A stretch of 6,653 bases of DNA from Christiangramia sp. GTDB taxonomy: Bacteria; Bacteroidota; Bacteroidia; Flavobacteriales; Flavobacteriaceae. A program made the translations under genes and the position numbers. A model generated the notes under the pieces. That model made no database searches. It saw only the letters and a program-made list of their open reading frames with translations, and had not been told where the DNA came from. Of this stretch, positions 1 to 5,683 are shown one piece after another; position 1 is the stretch's first letter; every line of letters starts with the position of its first letter. Location of the stretch: positions 1 through 6,653 of the forward strand of contig JAGXII010000067.1 in NCBI GenBank assembly GCA_024635735.1, given 5' to 3'.

Positions 1-11
1 ATAAGAGACAG
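1..11. other. Probable Tn5/Nextera mosaic-end adapter remnant at contig end
   Basis: The first 11 bases, ATAAGAGACAG, are identical to the last 11 bases of the 19-bp Tn5 mosaic end used in Nextera libraries. They sit at the very start of the window. They also replace the codons that should follow the catalytic Thr of the phosphatase read on the minus strand: the frame gives T-C-L-L, where this family normally has a Gly/Pro/His-rich motif. I read this as untrimmed adapter rather than genomic DNA. An 11-base chance match is possible but unlikely given the position and the broken motif. Confidence 0.8.
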
Positions 12-238
12 GTGTACGTGGGCACATAATTGAAGTGATTATTTTTAAAACTAAACCCATTATTTACAAGCTTTTTAAAACCATTCTCCCCAAATTTATT
101 CCAGAACCTGGTGAGATAATCATATCTCATCTGGTCTACTACGATTCCAACCACCAGTTTCGGTTTTTCTTTGGAGGATTGTGCTTTTACGGGCACAATA
201 AAAATAAACAACACAAATACTAAAAAAATTCGTTTCAT
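12..238 (-). CDS. PafA-type alkaline phosphatase family protein, N-terminal fragment
   Basis: This is the 5' end of a gene that leaves the window on the left; 76 codons are visible from the ATG at 238-236. Residues 1-19 form a signal peptide (K2, R3, then the hydrophobic run IFLVFVLFIFIV, ending V-K-A) with likely cleavage before Q20, so the product is exported. Residues 28-41 read LVVGIVVDQMRYDY, the metal-binding opening strand of the alkaline phosphatase superfamily, with D35 as the metal ligand. The fragment ends at YVPTYT, and T76 is the predicted nucleophile. The D35-T76 spacing of 41 equals that of D38-T79 in Elizabethkingia PafA (recalled). Members hydrolyse phosphate monoesters, or diesters in related subfamilies, in the periplasm. 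The remaining roughly 470 residues are not in the window, so substrate preference cannot be judged. Residues read beyond T76 come from adapter sequence and should be ignored. It is divergent from mlaE. Confidence 0.85.
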
Positions 239-263
239 TAATTCTAAAATTTAAACTATACTT

Positions 264-271
264 CAAAAATA
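264..271 (-). promoter_or_regulatory. Candidate Bacteroidota -7 element for the phosphatase gene
   Basis: Read on the minus strand this is TATTTTTG, a full match to the Bacteroidota -7 consensus TAnnTTTG. It lies 25 bp upstream of the phosphatase ATG, which would give a 5' leader of roughly 20 nt. No TTG of the -33 element is present at the expected distance, and the region is AT-rich, so a chance match is possible. Confidence 0.4.
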
Positions 272-272
272 C

Positions 273-295
273 TAAACTTGAAACCCTTAAGTTTA
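273..295. repeat. Short inverted repeat in the divergent promoter region
   Basis: TAAACTT (273-279) and AAGTTTA (289-295) are perfect 7-bp inverted arms separated by 9 bp. The right arm overlaps TTAAGTT at 287-293, which recurs as TTAAGTT at 304-310, 17 bp apart start to start. The position between two divergent genes would suit an operator, but the arms are AT-rich and short, and no regulator gene is nearby. Treat this as a weak candidate. Confidence 0.25.
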
Positions 296-313
296 ATTCG
301 GCGTTAAGTTAAA

Positions 314-342
314 TACTTTAGAGGGAAATTTTAGTATTTTAG
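314..342 (+). promoter_or_regulatory. Possible promoter region for mlaE-mlaF
   Basis: Two near-matches to the Bacteroidota -7 element TAnnTTTG lie ahead of the mlaE ATG: TACTTTAG at 314-321 and TATTTTAG at 335-342. Both have A in place of the seventh T. Neither has an obvious TTG -33 element at the usual spacing. A promoter must exist somewhere in 239-360 because mlaE is the first gene of its unit, but the exact site is unresolved. Confidence 0.3.
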
Positions 343-360
343 CTTTTCAAAATTGATTTA

Positions 361-1098
361 ATGACCTACCTGCACTCCATTGGGGAATATTTTATAATGT
401 TGAAGGGGGTTTTTGGCCGGATGACCAAAGCACCGGTTTTAAGAAACCTCATTCTAAAAGAAATAAACGAGCTTATTATAGGTTCCCTGGGAATTGTAGC
501 CTTTTTATCATTTTTTATAGGTGCGGTAGTTGCGATCCAGACTGCACTTAACCTTAACAACCCTCTGATTCCAAAATCACTTGTGGCGTATGCTGCCAGA
601 CAATCGGTAATACTTGAGTTTTCACCGACATTTATCTCAATAATTATGGCAGGTAAAGTAGGATCTTTTATTACTTCAAGCATTGGTTCGATGAGGGTAA
701 CAGAACAAATTGACGCTTTGGAAGTCATGGGAATTAATAGCCAGAATTATTTGATTTTCCCAAAAATCGTTGCCATGTTTACTTATCCGTTTGTGATAGC
801 AATTTCTATGTTTCTTGGAATCCTGGGCGCCTATTGCGCAGCAGTTCTTGGTGGCTTTGTGACCTCAGACCAGTTTATCACGGGACTACAGGACGATTTT
901 ATACCTTTTCACCTCACGTATGCTTTTATAAAAACAATACTCTTTGCCTTTATTCTGGCTACGGTACCAGCGTATCATGGATATTTTATGAAGGGTGGGG
1001 CGCTGGAAGTAGGAGAAGCCTCCACAACATCCTTCGTATGGACCAGTGTGATTCTTATTGCTACTAATTATGCAGTAACCCAATTATTATTAAGCTAG
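361..1098 (+). CDS. mlaE: MlaE-type phospholipid ABC transporter permease
   Basis: This 245-residue inner-membrane protein belongs to the MlaE permease family, the membrane core of ABC systems that move phospholipids or related lipids between the inner and outer membranes. The MlaE hallmark MRVTEQIDALEVMG is at residues 111-124, the cytoplasmic coupling segment that contacts the ATPase. Hydrophobic segments are visible at about 43-65, 83-103, 135-160, 187-205 and 220-243, and the full length is normal for the family. The first ATG is chosen because MTYLHSIGEYF matches the usual flavobacterial start as I recall it; the next Met codons would cut into that amphipathic N-terminus. No Shine-Dalgarno is seen, as is common in this phylum. 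The stop TAG is followed 2 nt later by the ATG of the ATPase gene, so the two are cotranscribed and probably translationally coupled. No MlaD (MCE), MlaB or MlaC gene lies beside it in the window, so substrate and direction are unknown. Confidence 0.93.
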   Translation: MTYLHSIGEYFIMLKGVFGRMTKAPVLRNLILKEINELIIGSLGIVAFLSFFIGAVVAIQTALNLNNPLIPKSLVAYAARQSVILEFSPTFISIIMAGKVGSFITSSIGSMRVTEQIDALEVMGINSQNYLIFPKIVAMFTYPFVIAISMFLGILGAYCAAVLGGFVTSDQFITGLQDDFIPFHLTYAFIKTILFAFILATVPAYHGYFMKGGALEVGEASTTSFVWTSVILIATNYAVTQLLLS

Positions 1099-1100
1099 TC

Positions 1101-1865
1101 ATGATAGAAGTAAAGAACTTATATAAATCCTTCCAAGGCCAGCAAGTATTAAACGGCATTGACTATGTTTTTGAAAGAGGAAAAACCAATCTTATAATAG
1201 GCCAGTCCGGTTCTGGTAAAAGTGTATTCTTAAAATGTATGCTGGGTTTATTTAAGCCAGATAAAGGCACCATTGAATATGACGGAAAACCTTTTTCTAA
1301 TTTTTCGGATGTGGAACAAAGAGAATTAAGAAAAGAGATAGGAATGCTTTTTCAGGGCGGTGCTTTGTTCGACTCCATGACTGTGGAAGAAAATATAATG
1401 TTTCCCTTAAAGATGTTCACCAATCAGAAAAAAAGTGAATCAAAAGCCAGGGTTAGAGAAGTTCTGGAAAGAGTGAACCTCGAGGGAACTGAGAAAAAAA
1501 TGCCTTCAGAAATTAGCGGAGGGATGCAGAAAAGGGTAGCTATCGCACGTGCTATTGTAAATAAACCTAAATATCTGTTTTGTGATGAGCCTAACTCAGG
1601 ACTGGATCCTAAGACGGCTACGGTTATCGATAATCTTATTCAGGACCTTACTCATGAAAATGATATTACCACCGTACTAATTACCCATGACATGAACTCT
1701 GTACTGGAAATAGGCGAGCGGATCGCATTTTTAAAAGATGGGGTTCTGGCCTGGAAAGGGACAAAAAGTGAGATCTTCCAGACAGAAGATGAAACTGTGA
1801 CCGATTTCGTATATTCTTCTAATTTATTCCAGAAGGTAAGAGAGGCTCAAAACAAGAAGCTCTAA
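1101..1865 (+). CDS. mlaF: MlaF-type ABC transporter ATP-binding protein
   Basis: This cytoplasmic ATPase of 254 residues drives the MlaE-type permease encoded just upstream. All nucleotide-binding motifs are intact: Walker A GQSGSGKS at 34-41, the Q-loop at Q85 (MLFQGGALFDSMTV), signature SGGMQKR at 139-145, Walker B YLFCDEP at 158-164, D-loop SGLD at 166-169 and switch histidine H196 in THDM. The GGALFDSMTV segment after the Q-loop and the SGGMQKR form of the signature are typical of MlaF rather than of importers for small solutes. Length and ends are normal. The gene starts 2 nt after the permease stop. Its last 47 bp overlap the 3' end of a convergent minus-strand gene, and no hairpin terminator is visible after its TAA, so how the plus-strand transcript ends is unclear. 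Confidence 0.94.
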   Translation: MIEVKNLYKSFQGQQVLNGIDYVFERGKTNLIIGQSGSGKSVFLKCMLGLFKPDKGTIEYDGKPFSNFSDVEQRELRKEIGMLFQGGALFDSMTVEENIMFPLKMFTNQKKSESKARVREVLERVNLEGTEKKMPSEISGGMQKRVAIARAIVNKPKYLFCDEPNSGLDPKTATVIDNLIQDLTHENDITTVLITHDMNSVLEIGERIAFLKDGVLAWKGTKSEIFQTEDETVTDFVYSSNLFQKVREAQNKKL

Positions 1866-2259
1866 TTATCTCACATTTTTTTACGGCGAGAGTATCTAAT
1901 TTAAGTCTTAATTTCAGCCAGGTTACGAGCCGGCCCTGCTCTTCTTTTAATTGAGAATTTTTCACTTCGGAATTCCATGTAACCTTAAAGGTTGGGATGG
2001 TATCGGTTTTATTGAAATTAGTTGTTATTAGGTTTGAATAACCAATCTCTCCAAAATTGTAATAATTAATTTTAGCCTCCTTACTTAAATCTGAAAAAGA
2101 AAAAGCATCTCCACGATACTTAGATAGTTCAGATTCCAGCAATTCAATTCTCTTATCTTTATTTTCTAGAGCATCAGAACCTATCTTTTTAGCATTCTGA
2201 CTAAGTTCCTGCTCCTGAATTCGCTCATGAGAATTCTCCGAATTTTGAATATTTGTCAT
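1819..2259 (-). CDS. Hypothetical protein resembling only the C-terminal tail of DUF389 membrane proteins
   Basis: This 146-residue soluble protein has no signal peptide or membrane segment. Residues 1-50 are charged and probably helical or coiled coil (NKDKRIELLESELSKYR at about 33-49). Residues 55-128 look like a small alpha/beta domain with the pieces EAKINYYNFGEIGY, KTDTIPTFKVTWN and WLKLRLKLDTLAVKK. From memory, flavobacterial DUF389 (TIGR00341) proteins of about 450-490 residues end with such a coiled segment and domain after a multi-pass membrane region; that membrane part is absent here. The gene is the last of the five-gene run, with its ATG 2 nt after the guanylyltransferase stop, and it has no room for a longer version upstream. 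The final 18 residues, after LAVKK, are read through a run of seven A (1876-1882) into antisense mlaF sequence. Losing or gaining one A would end the frame at once, so the true stop may be at about 1866-1873. Function is unknown. Confidence 0.65.
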   Translation of the reverse strand: MTNIQNSENSHERIQEQELSQNAKKIGSDALENKDKRIELLESELSKYRGDAFSFSDLSKEAKINYYNFGEIGYSNLITTNFNKTDTIPTFKVTWNSEVKNSQLKEEQGRLVTWLKLRLKLDTLAVKKCEIIRASCFEPLLPSGIN

Positions 2260-2261
2260 CC

Positions 2262-3353
2262 CTAACCTAGATCCTCACCATATTTCTTCATCACCTCTTC
2301 ACGTAATTTCTTAATATCCTGTTCCTCTGATTTTGGCACTATCATAAGAACATTTTCATCATCCACAATTATATAATCTGAAAGTCCCTTTATGACAATT
2401 ATTTTCTGAGCCTGACCTGAAATTATATTATTCTCGGAATCTTCTACTAATAACCTGGCATTAATAGCCGTATTCCCTTCATCATCTGAAGGCAACATAC
2501 TCTGAACAGAAGACCAGGTTCCCAGGTCATTCCATGTAAAAGACACAGGTATTACATAAACCTCCTCAGCTTTTTCCATGATGCCATAATCAATTGAAAT
2601 ATTCTGGGCATTTGGATAATTGTTTTCAAGGAATTTATCTTCTTCTGAAGTATTTAAAATGTCCTTCCCCTTATCAAATAACCGATACATTTCCGGAAGG
2701 TGTTTTTTAAACTGATCAATTACATAACTTGCTTTCCAGATAAAAATACCTGCATTCCAGGAATAATTTCCAGCTTCTAAAAAACGTTCTGCAACTTTTC
2801 GGGTCGGCTTTTCGGTGAACTGCTCTACCTTTTTAATTTTATCTTTATTTTCCGAATCATATTTAATGTAACCATACCCGGTATTCGGGTAAGTTGGCTC
2901 AATTCCAAGAGTTACAAGGCGATCCTGCTCCTCCACACTATCAAATGCAAGCTGGATCGACTTCAGAAATTCATCCTCGTCTTCAATCCAGTGGTCGCTG
3001 GGCGCCACTGCTATAAGGGCATTCGGATTTTTCTTTTGAATTTTAAAGGCACCTAAAAGAATACTGGGGGCGGTATTTCTCATTTCCGGTTCCGGAACTA
3101 TTTGTTCATCCATTATATGAGGAATCTGCTCTTTGACCATTTCCACATATTTCTCATTGGTCAGGACGTAGATATTTTCTTTAGGAATCAGACTTTGAAG
3201 TCTTTTAAAAGTTGTCTGGAACAGCGTCTCTCCCACTCCAAGTATATCCAGGAACTGCTTGGGCTGTGATGCCTTGCTTGATGGCCAGAAACGTGAACCA
3301 ACGCCACCAGCCATAAGTATTGCATAATAATTATCCTTTTTTTTACCTGTCAT
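2262..3353 (-). CDS. manC: Mannose-1-phosphate guanylyltransferase (GDP-mannose pyrophosphorylase)
   Basis: This cytoplasmic enzyme makes GDP-mannose and pyrophosphate from mannose-1-phosphate and GTP, feeding GDP-mannose and GDP-fucose branches of polysaccharide and glycoprotein synthesis. The nucleotidyltransferase opening motif LMAGGVGSRFWPSSKASQPK covers residues 13-32, with K27 and K32 in the expected places. Further family motifs are EPEMRNTAP at 88-96, PSDH at 118-121, FTEKP at 179-183, YSWNAGIF at 197-204, SIDYGIMEK at 253-261 and WNDLGTW at 274-280. At 363 residues it is the monofunctional form and lacks the C-terminal phosphomannose isomerase cupin domain of the bifunctional enzymes of about 470 residues. 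The ATG at 3353 lies 3 nt after the SprT-like gene stop (TAG ATC ATG), which supports coupling within the minus-strand operon. Other sugar-nucleotide genes are not nearby, so it appears to be a housekeeping copy. The symbol manC is by function. Confidence 0.93.
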   Translation of the reverse strand: MTGKKKDNYYAILMAGGVGSRFWPSSKASQPKQFLDILGVGETLFQTTFKRLQSLIPKENIYVLTNEKYVEMVKEQIPHIMDEQIVPEPEMRNTAPSILLGAFKIQKKNPNALIAVAPSDHWIEDEDEFLKSIQLAFDSVEEQDRLVTLGIEPTYPNTGYGYIKYDSENKDKIKKVEQFTEKPTRKVAERFLEAGNYSWNAGIFIWKASYVIDQFKKHLPEMYRLFDKGKDILNTSEEDKFLENNYPNAQNISIDYGIMEKAEEVYVIPVSFTWNDLGTWSSVQSMLPSDDEGNTAINARLLVEDSENNIISGQAQKIIVIKGLSDYIIVDDENVLMIVPKSEEQDIKKLREEVMKKYGEDLG

Positions 3354-3356
3354 GAT

Positions 3357-3956
3357 CTATACCTTTAATAAGTGAACTTCGGCATTCGGCTGAAATAGAT
3401 AAATTCTGCCCGTATCCATTTCCAAACATTCGTATCGTTTTATCTTTTTAGGGCCTTTCTTAAAAGTTTTACCGTTATGTATCTTAAAAATACTACCGGC
3501 GGGTATTTCAAAAATATAGCTTTTATCGTTTACCGGATCAAAAGATTTTAGCGCTACAGATAAACGGGCATCAGTATCACTACTGGCCTTAGGGTTTCTG
3601 AAATGACTCGCTATTACGGGTAATAAATTATTGGGAAAAATTTCAGGCCTTATAAAGGGAAGCATGAGACTTCTAAAACAATGTTTCCATTCGTGCCCAT
3701 GCGGTTTAATAGATCTCCCATATTTTTCGAAAGCTACCAGATGAGCCACCTCATGGATGGTTGTAATTAAAAAACGATATTGGTTCAAATTGGCGTTGAT
3801 AGTAATCTGCTGTGATCCATCCGGCATTCTTCGATAATCCCCATGCCTGGTTACCCTTTCGTTTACGATCTTTAAATGAACGGAATTCATTTTGATTAAT
3901 TCCGAAACAGGTTCCACAGCATTAACGGGAAGATATTTAGCCAGAATATCTTTCAT
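3357..3956 (-). CDS. SprT-like zinc metalloprotein
   Basis: The 199-residue protein has the SprT-like fold signature: HEVAH at residues 68-72 (two zinc-ligand histidines and the catalytic Glu) followed by HGHEWK at 86-91, where H86 matches the third ligand in the family's HGxx(F/W)K pattern. The family includes eukaryotic Spartan, a DNA-protein crosslink protease; bacterial members are mostly uncharacterised, so proteolysis of crosslinks here is only an inference. The four-cysteine zinc ribbon seen at the C-terminus of E. coli SprT is absent: only C93 and a Cys in YECLEMDTG are present. Instead there is a basic stretch (KTFKKGPKKIKR) and a short beta-rich tail. I recall the same tail layout in other flavobacterial homologues, so this is probably not a truncation. 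The ATG directly abuts the TAA of the upstream dehydrogenase gene (TAAATG), and the stop is 3 nt before manC. Confidence 0.85.
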   Translation of the reverse strand: MKDILAKYLPVNAVEPVSELIKMNSVHLKIVNERVTRHGDYRRMPDGSQQITINANLNQYRFLITTIHEVAHLVAFEKYGRSIKPHGHEWKHCFRSLMLPFIRPEIFPNNLLPVIASHFRNPKASSDTDARLSVALKSFDPVNDKSYIFEIPAGSIFKIHNGKTFKKGPKKIKRYECLEMDTGRIYLFQPNAEVHLLKV

Positions 3957-4637
3957 TTAGGGAGTGCTATTAGATACCTGCATGATCTTTCCATTATAAA
4001 ACTTATGCCCTTTCAGACTAAATCCTACAATATATTCAGCCATTTCAACCGCTTTTACCGGAGCCTTATAACAGGGAAAAGCCTCCTGTAACATTTCGGT
4101 CTGCACCGCTCCGAGAGCCAGCGCATTAAATGAAGGACCGCTCTCTTTATATTCTTCGGCAAGTAATTCGGTGAGTGTAAGCAAAGCTCCTTTACTCGAA
4201 CTGTATGCCGCCAGTCCGGGAAATTTCATACTCCCCTGTATACCTCCCATACTGCTGATGTTCACCACGTGACCATCCTTGTTCATGAATGGGATAAGCC
4301 TTCTGGTAAGTTCCGCTACTCCAAAAACATTCACCTGAAATATTTTAGTGAATTCATCAACTTTCAGATGTTCAAATGGCTTGTTAACCAGTAAACCGGC
4401 ATTATTAATAAGTATATCTACAGTTCCCCAGCTCTTCTCTACAAAATCTATGGCCTTATCCATACTTTTCTCTTCGCAAATATCAAAAGAAAATGTGGTT
4501 ACATTCTTTAGGTTCTTAGCTTTTACAGGGGTTTCATTTCTTGAAAGAGCAAGAACATTATGTCCAAGTTCTGAAAACAGGCTTACCATCTCAAAACCAA
4601 TTCCTCTGCTTGTACCTGTAATTACGATATTCTTCAT
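3957..4637 (-). CDS. Short-chain dehydrogenase/reductase (SDR) family oxidoreductase
   Basis: This classical SDR of 226 residues is presumably a cytoplasmic NAD(P)-dependent oxidoreductase. The Rossmann dinucleotide motif TGTSRGIG is at residues 7-14, with R11 and R33 (ALSRN) in positions that often favour NADPH. D52 binds the adenine ring side, NNAG is at 78-81, and the catalytic set is N103, S129 (NISS), Y145 and K149 (YSSSK). Length is slightly short for the family because the C-terminal segment after ALGAVQTEM is compact. The substrate cannot be read from sequence. Its ATG overlaps the stop of the upstream M28 gene by one base (TAATG), and its TAA abuts the SprT-like gene start, so it is an internal member of the minus-strand operon. 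Confidence 0.9.
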   Translation of the reverse strand: MKNIVITGTSRGIGFEMVSLFSELGHNVLALSRNETPVKAKNLKNVTTFSFDICEEKSMDKAIDFVEKSWGTVDILINNAGLLVNKPFEHLKVDEFTKIFQVNVFGVAELTRRLIPFMNKDGHVVNISSMGGIQGSMKFPGLAAYSSSKGALLTLTELLAEEYKESGPSFNALALGAVQTEMLQEAFPCYKAPVKAVEMAEYIVGFSLKGHKFYNGKIMQVSNSTP

Positions 4638-5620
4638 TAGTCGTTCATTTTAATTTCCTTTTCATTGGTATTAGCCATCTTAACTAATCCCGGAATAAAG
4701 TCTTCTATTAGAGAAGCCATAAATTCAGCATCCAGAAATTGAGATTCGTCATCTACATGATGATAATACGGATAATTAGAAAAGTCAAAAGTACTTACCG
4801 TTTGTGATGGGACATTAAATGCGCCATAAAACGGATAATTATCACTTCTTCTAAAAAGACTCATTTGTTGCGCCTGTGGTAAAAACCCAAGAACTTTCTC
4901 TCCATTTGAATATTCATTGAATTTTTCAGCGAGGTTTGATTTTTCAAAACCGGTGAGATATGCTTCGTAATCCTTAGCCTTCATGGGAACCCCAATCATT
5001 TCAAGATTAAACATAACGTATAGATCCAGGTCTTTAGCCTTAAGTTTTTCTGTAAGATGCTTTGAACCTTTTAACCCCATCTCTTCTCCAGAAAAAAGAG
5101 CAAATATGATACTTCTTTTATTATTGCCCGCTTTGGAAAAGTATTTTGCCAGTTGTATCACACCCACAGTTCCTGCAGCATTATCATTGGCTCCGTTGGC
5201 GATAGAATCCCCATCCACTTCTTTCCCCAGTCCAATATGGTCATAATGTGCTCCAATAATTATAAATTGATTCTTCAATTGAGGATCCTTTCCCTCAACC
5301 AATCCCACAATATTGAACGCCTGTATACCATTCACCATGAAGCTATCTTTATAGGTTTCAAAAAATGGCTTTACCCCGAAATCCTTAAATTTATTTTCGA
5401 TAAAAACTGCAGCCTCTTCTATTCCTTTGGTACCTGTTTCTCTACCCATCATTTCGTCTGAAGACAAATAGTCCAGATCTTCTTTTACTTCTACTTTAGA
5501 AACCTCCGCTTTAACGGAGTCCAATTCCGGATTTTTTGTGGTTTGGCCTTTACAAGCTATTACAGTAAAGAACATTAAAAACAATGCGCTATACCTATTG
5601 AATAATCTACTTTTTCTCAT
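4637..5620 (-). CDS. M28 family zinc metallopeptidase, predicted lipoprotein
   Basis: The 327-residue protein starts with a lipoprotein signal: basic MRKSRLFNR, a hydrophobic core, then lipobox VIAC with C23 as the lipidated residue. The following K-G-Q-T-T lacks the acidic S(D/E)-rich export tag known for surface lipoproteins of Bacteroidota, so a periplasm-facing location is more likely. The M28 aminopeptidase core is complete: GAHYDHIG with ligand H125, ANDNAAG with bridging D146, SGEEMG with general base E179 and ligand E180, NLEMIG with E207 where many relatives have Asp, and YYHHVDDE with H287 as last ligand. It probably trims peptides or amino acids in the periplasm; the exact substrate is not readable. 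It is the first gene of the minus-strand run, 63 bp downstream of pdhC and just past its terminator. I keep the first ATG because the later Met codons would destroy the signal. Confidence 0.9.
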   Translation of the reverse strand: MRKSRLFNRYSALFLMFFTVIACKGQTTKNPELDSVKAEVSKVEVKEDLDYLSSDEMMGRETGTKGIEEAAVFIENKFKDFGVKPFFETYKDSFMVNGIQAFNIVGLVEGKDPQLKNQFIIIGAHYDHIGLGKEVDGDSIANGANDNAAGTVGVIQLAKYFSKAGNNKRSIIFALFSGEEMGLKGSKHLTEKLKAKDLDLYVMFNLEMIGVPMKAKDYEAYLTGFEKSNLAEKFNEYSNGEKVLGFLPQAQQMSLFRRSDNYPFYGAFNVPSQTVSTFDFSNYPYYHHVDDESQFLDAEFMASLIEDFIPGLVKMANTNEKEIKMND

Positions 5621-5683
5621 TCTGCTAAAGATAAAAAAATCCCGCGATTAGGCGGGATTCTGATATTTAAATAAAGTCTGGAA
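5621..5683 (-). promoter_or_regulatory. Intergenic gap between pdhC and the M28 gene; promoter not resolved
   Basis: This 63-bp gap is mostly taken up by the pdhC terminator. Only 12 bp lie between the end of the terminator T-tract and the M28 ATG. Read on the minus strand, TATCTTTA at 5633-5626 resembles the Bacteroidota -7 element TAnnTTTG but sits 5 bp from the ATG and would imply an almost leaderless mRNA. No TTG -33 box is seen upstream. The five-gene run may use this site, an upstream promoter inside pdhC, or terminator read-through. Confidence 0.2.
5633..5659 (-). terminator. Intrinsic terminator of the pdhC transcript
   Basis: Read on the minus strand, AATCCCGC and GCGGGATT form a perfect 8-bp stem (arms 5652-5659 and 5638-5645) around a 6-nt loop, followed at once by a T-rich tail from the A-run at 5633-5639. 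This is a standard Rho-independent terminator located 25 bp after the E2 stop codon. On the plus strand no T-tract follows the hairpin, so it works in one direction only. It separates pdhC from the M28 gene run, unless it is leaky. Confidence 0.88.

Noticed and set aside
35..223. Plus-strand open frame of 62 codons near the left end.
   Set aside because: It is antisense to the phosphatase fragment, whose signal peptide and VVDQMRYDY motif are clear on the minus strand. The plus-strand product has no recognisable feature.
366..728. Minus-strand open frame of 120 codons under mlaE.
   Set aside because: It is antisense to the well-supported permease gene and shows no family motif or upstream signal.
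1866..1890. T-run after mlaF as a possible plus-strand terminator.
   Set aside because: No stem-loop precedes the T-run. Without a hairpin it cannot be called an intrinsic terminator.
2217..2236. Two GAATTC sites flanking CTCATGAG, giving an imperfect inverted repeat inside the DUF389-like gene.
   Set aside because: The arms pair only with a two-base bulge and lie in coding sequence near the start. There is no T-tract or second copy, so it is probably chance, although it lies near a possible deletion joint.
4348..5461. Several plus-strand open frames of 87-102 codons.
   Set aside because: They are antisense to the SDR and M28 genes, whose catalytic motifs are intact, and their products look like random shadow translations.
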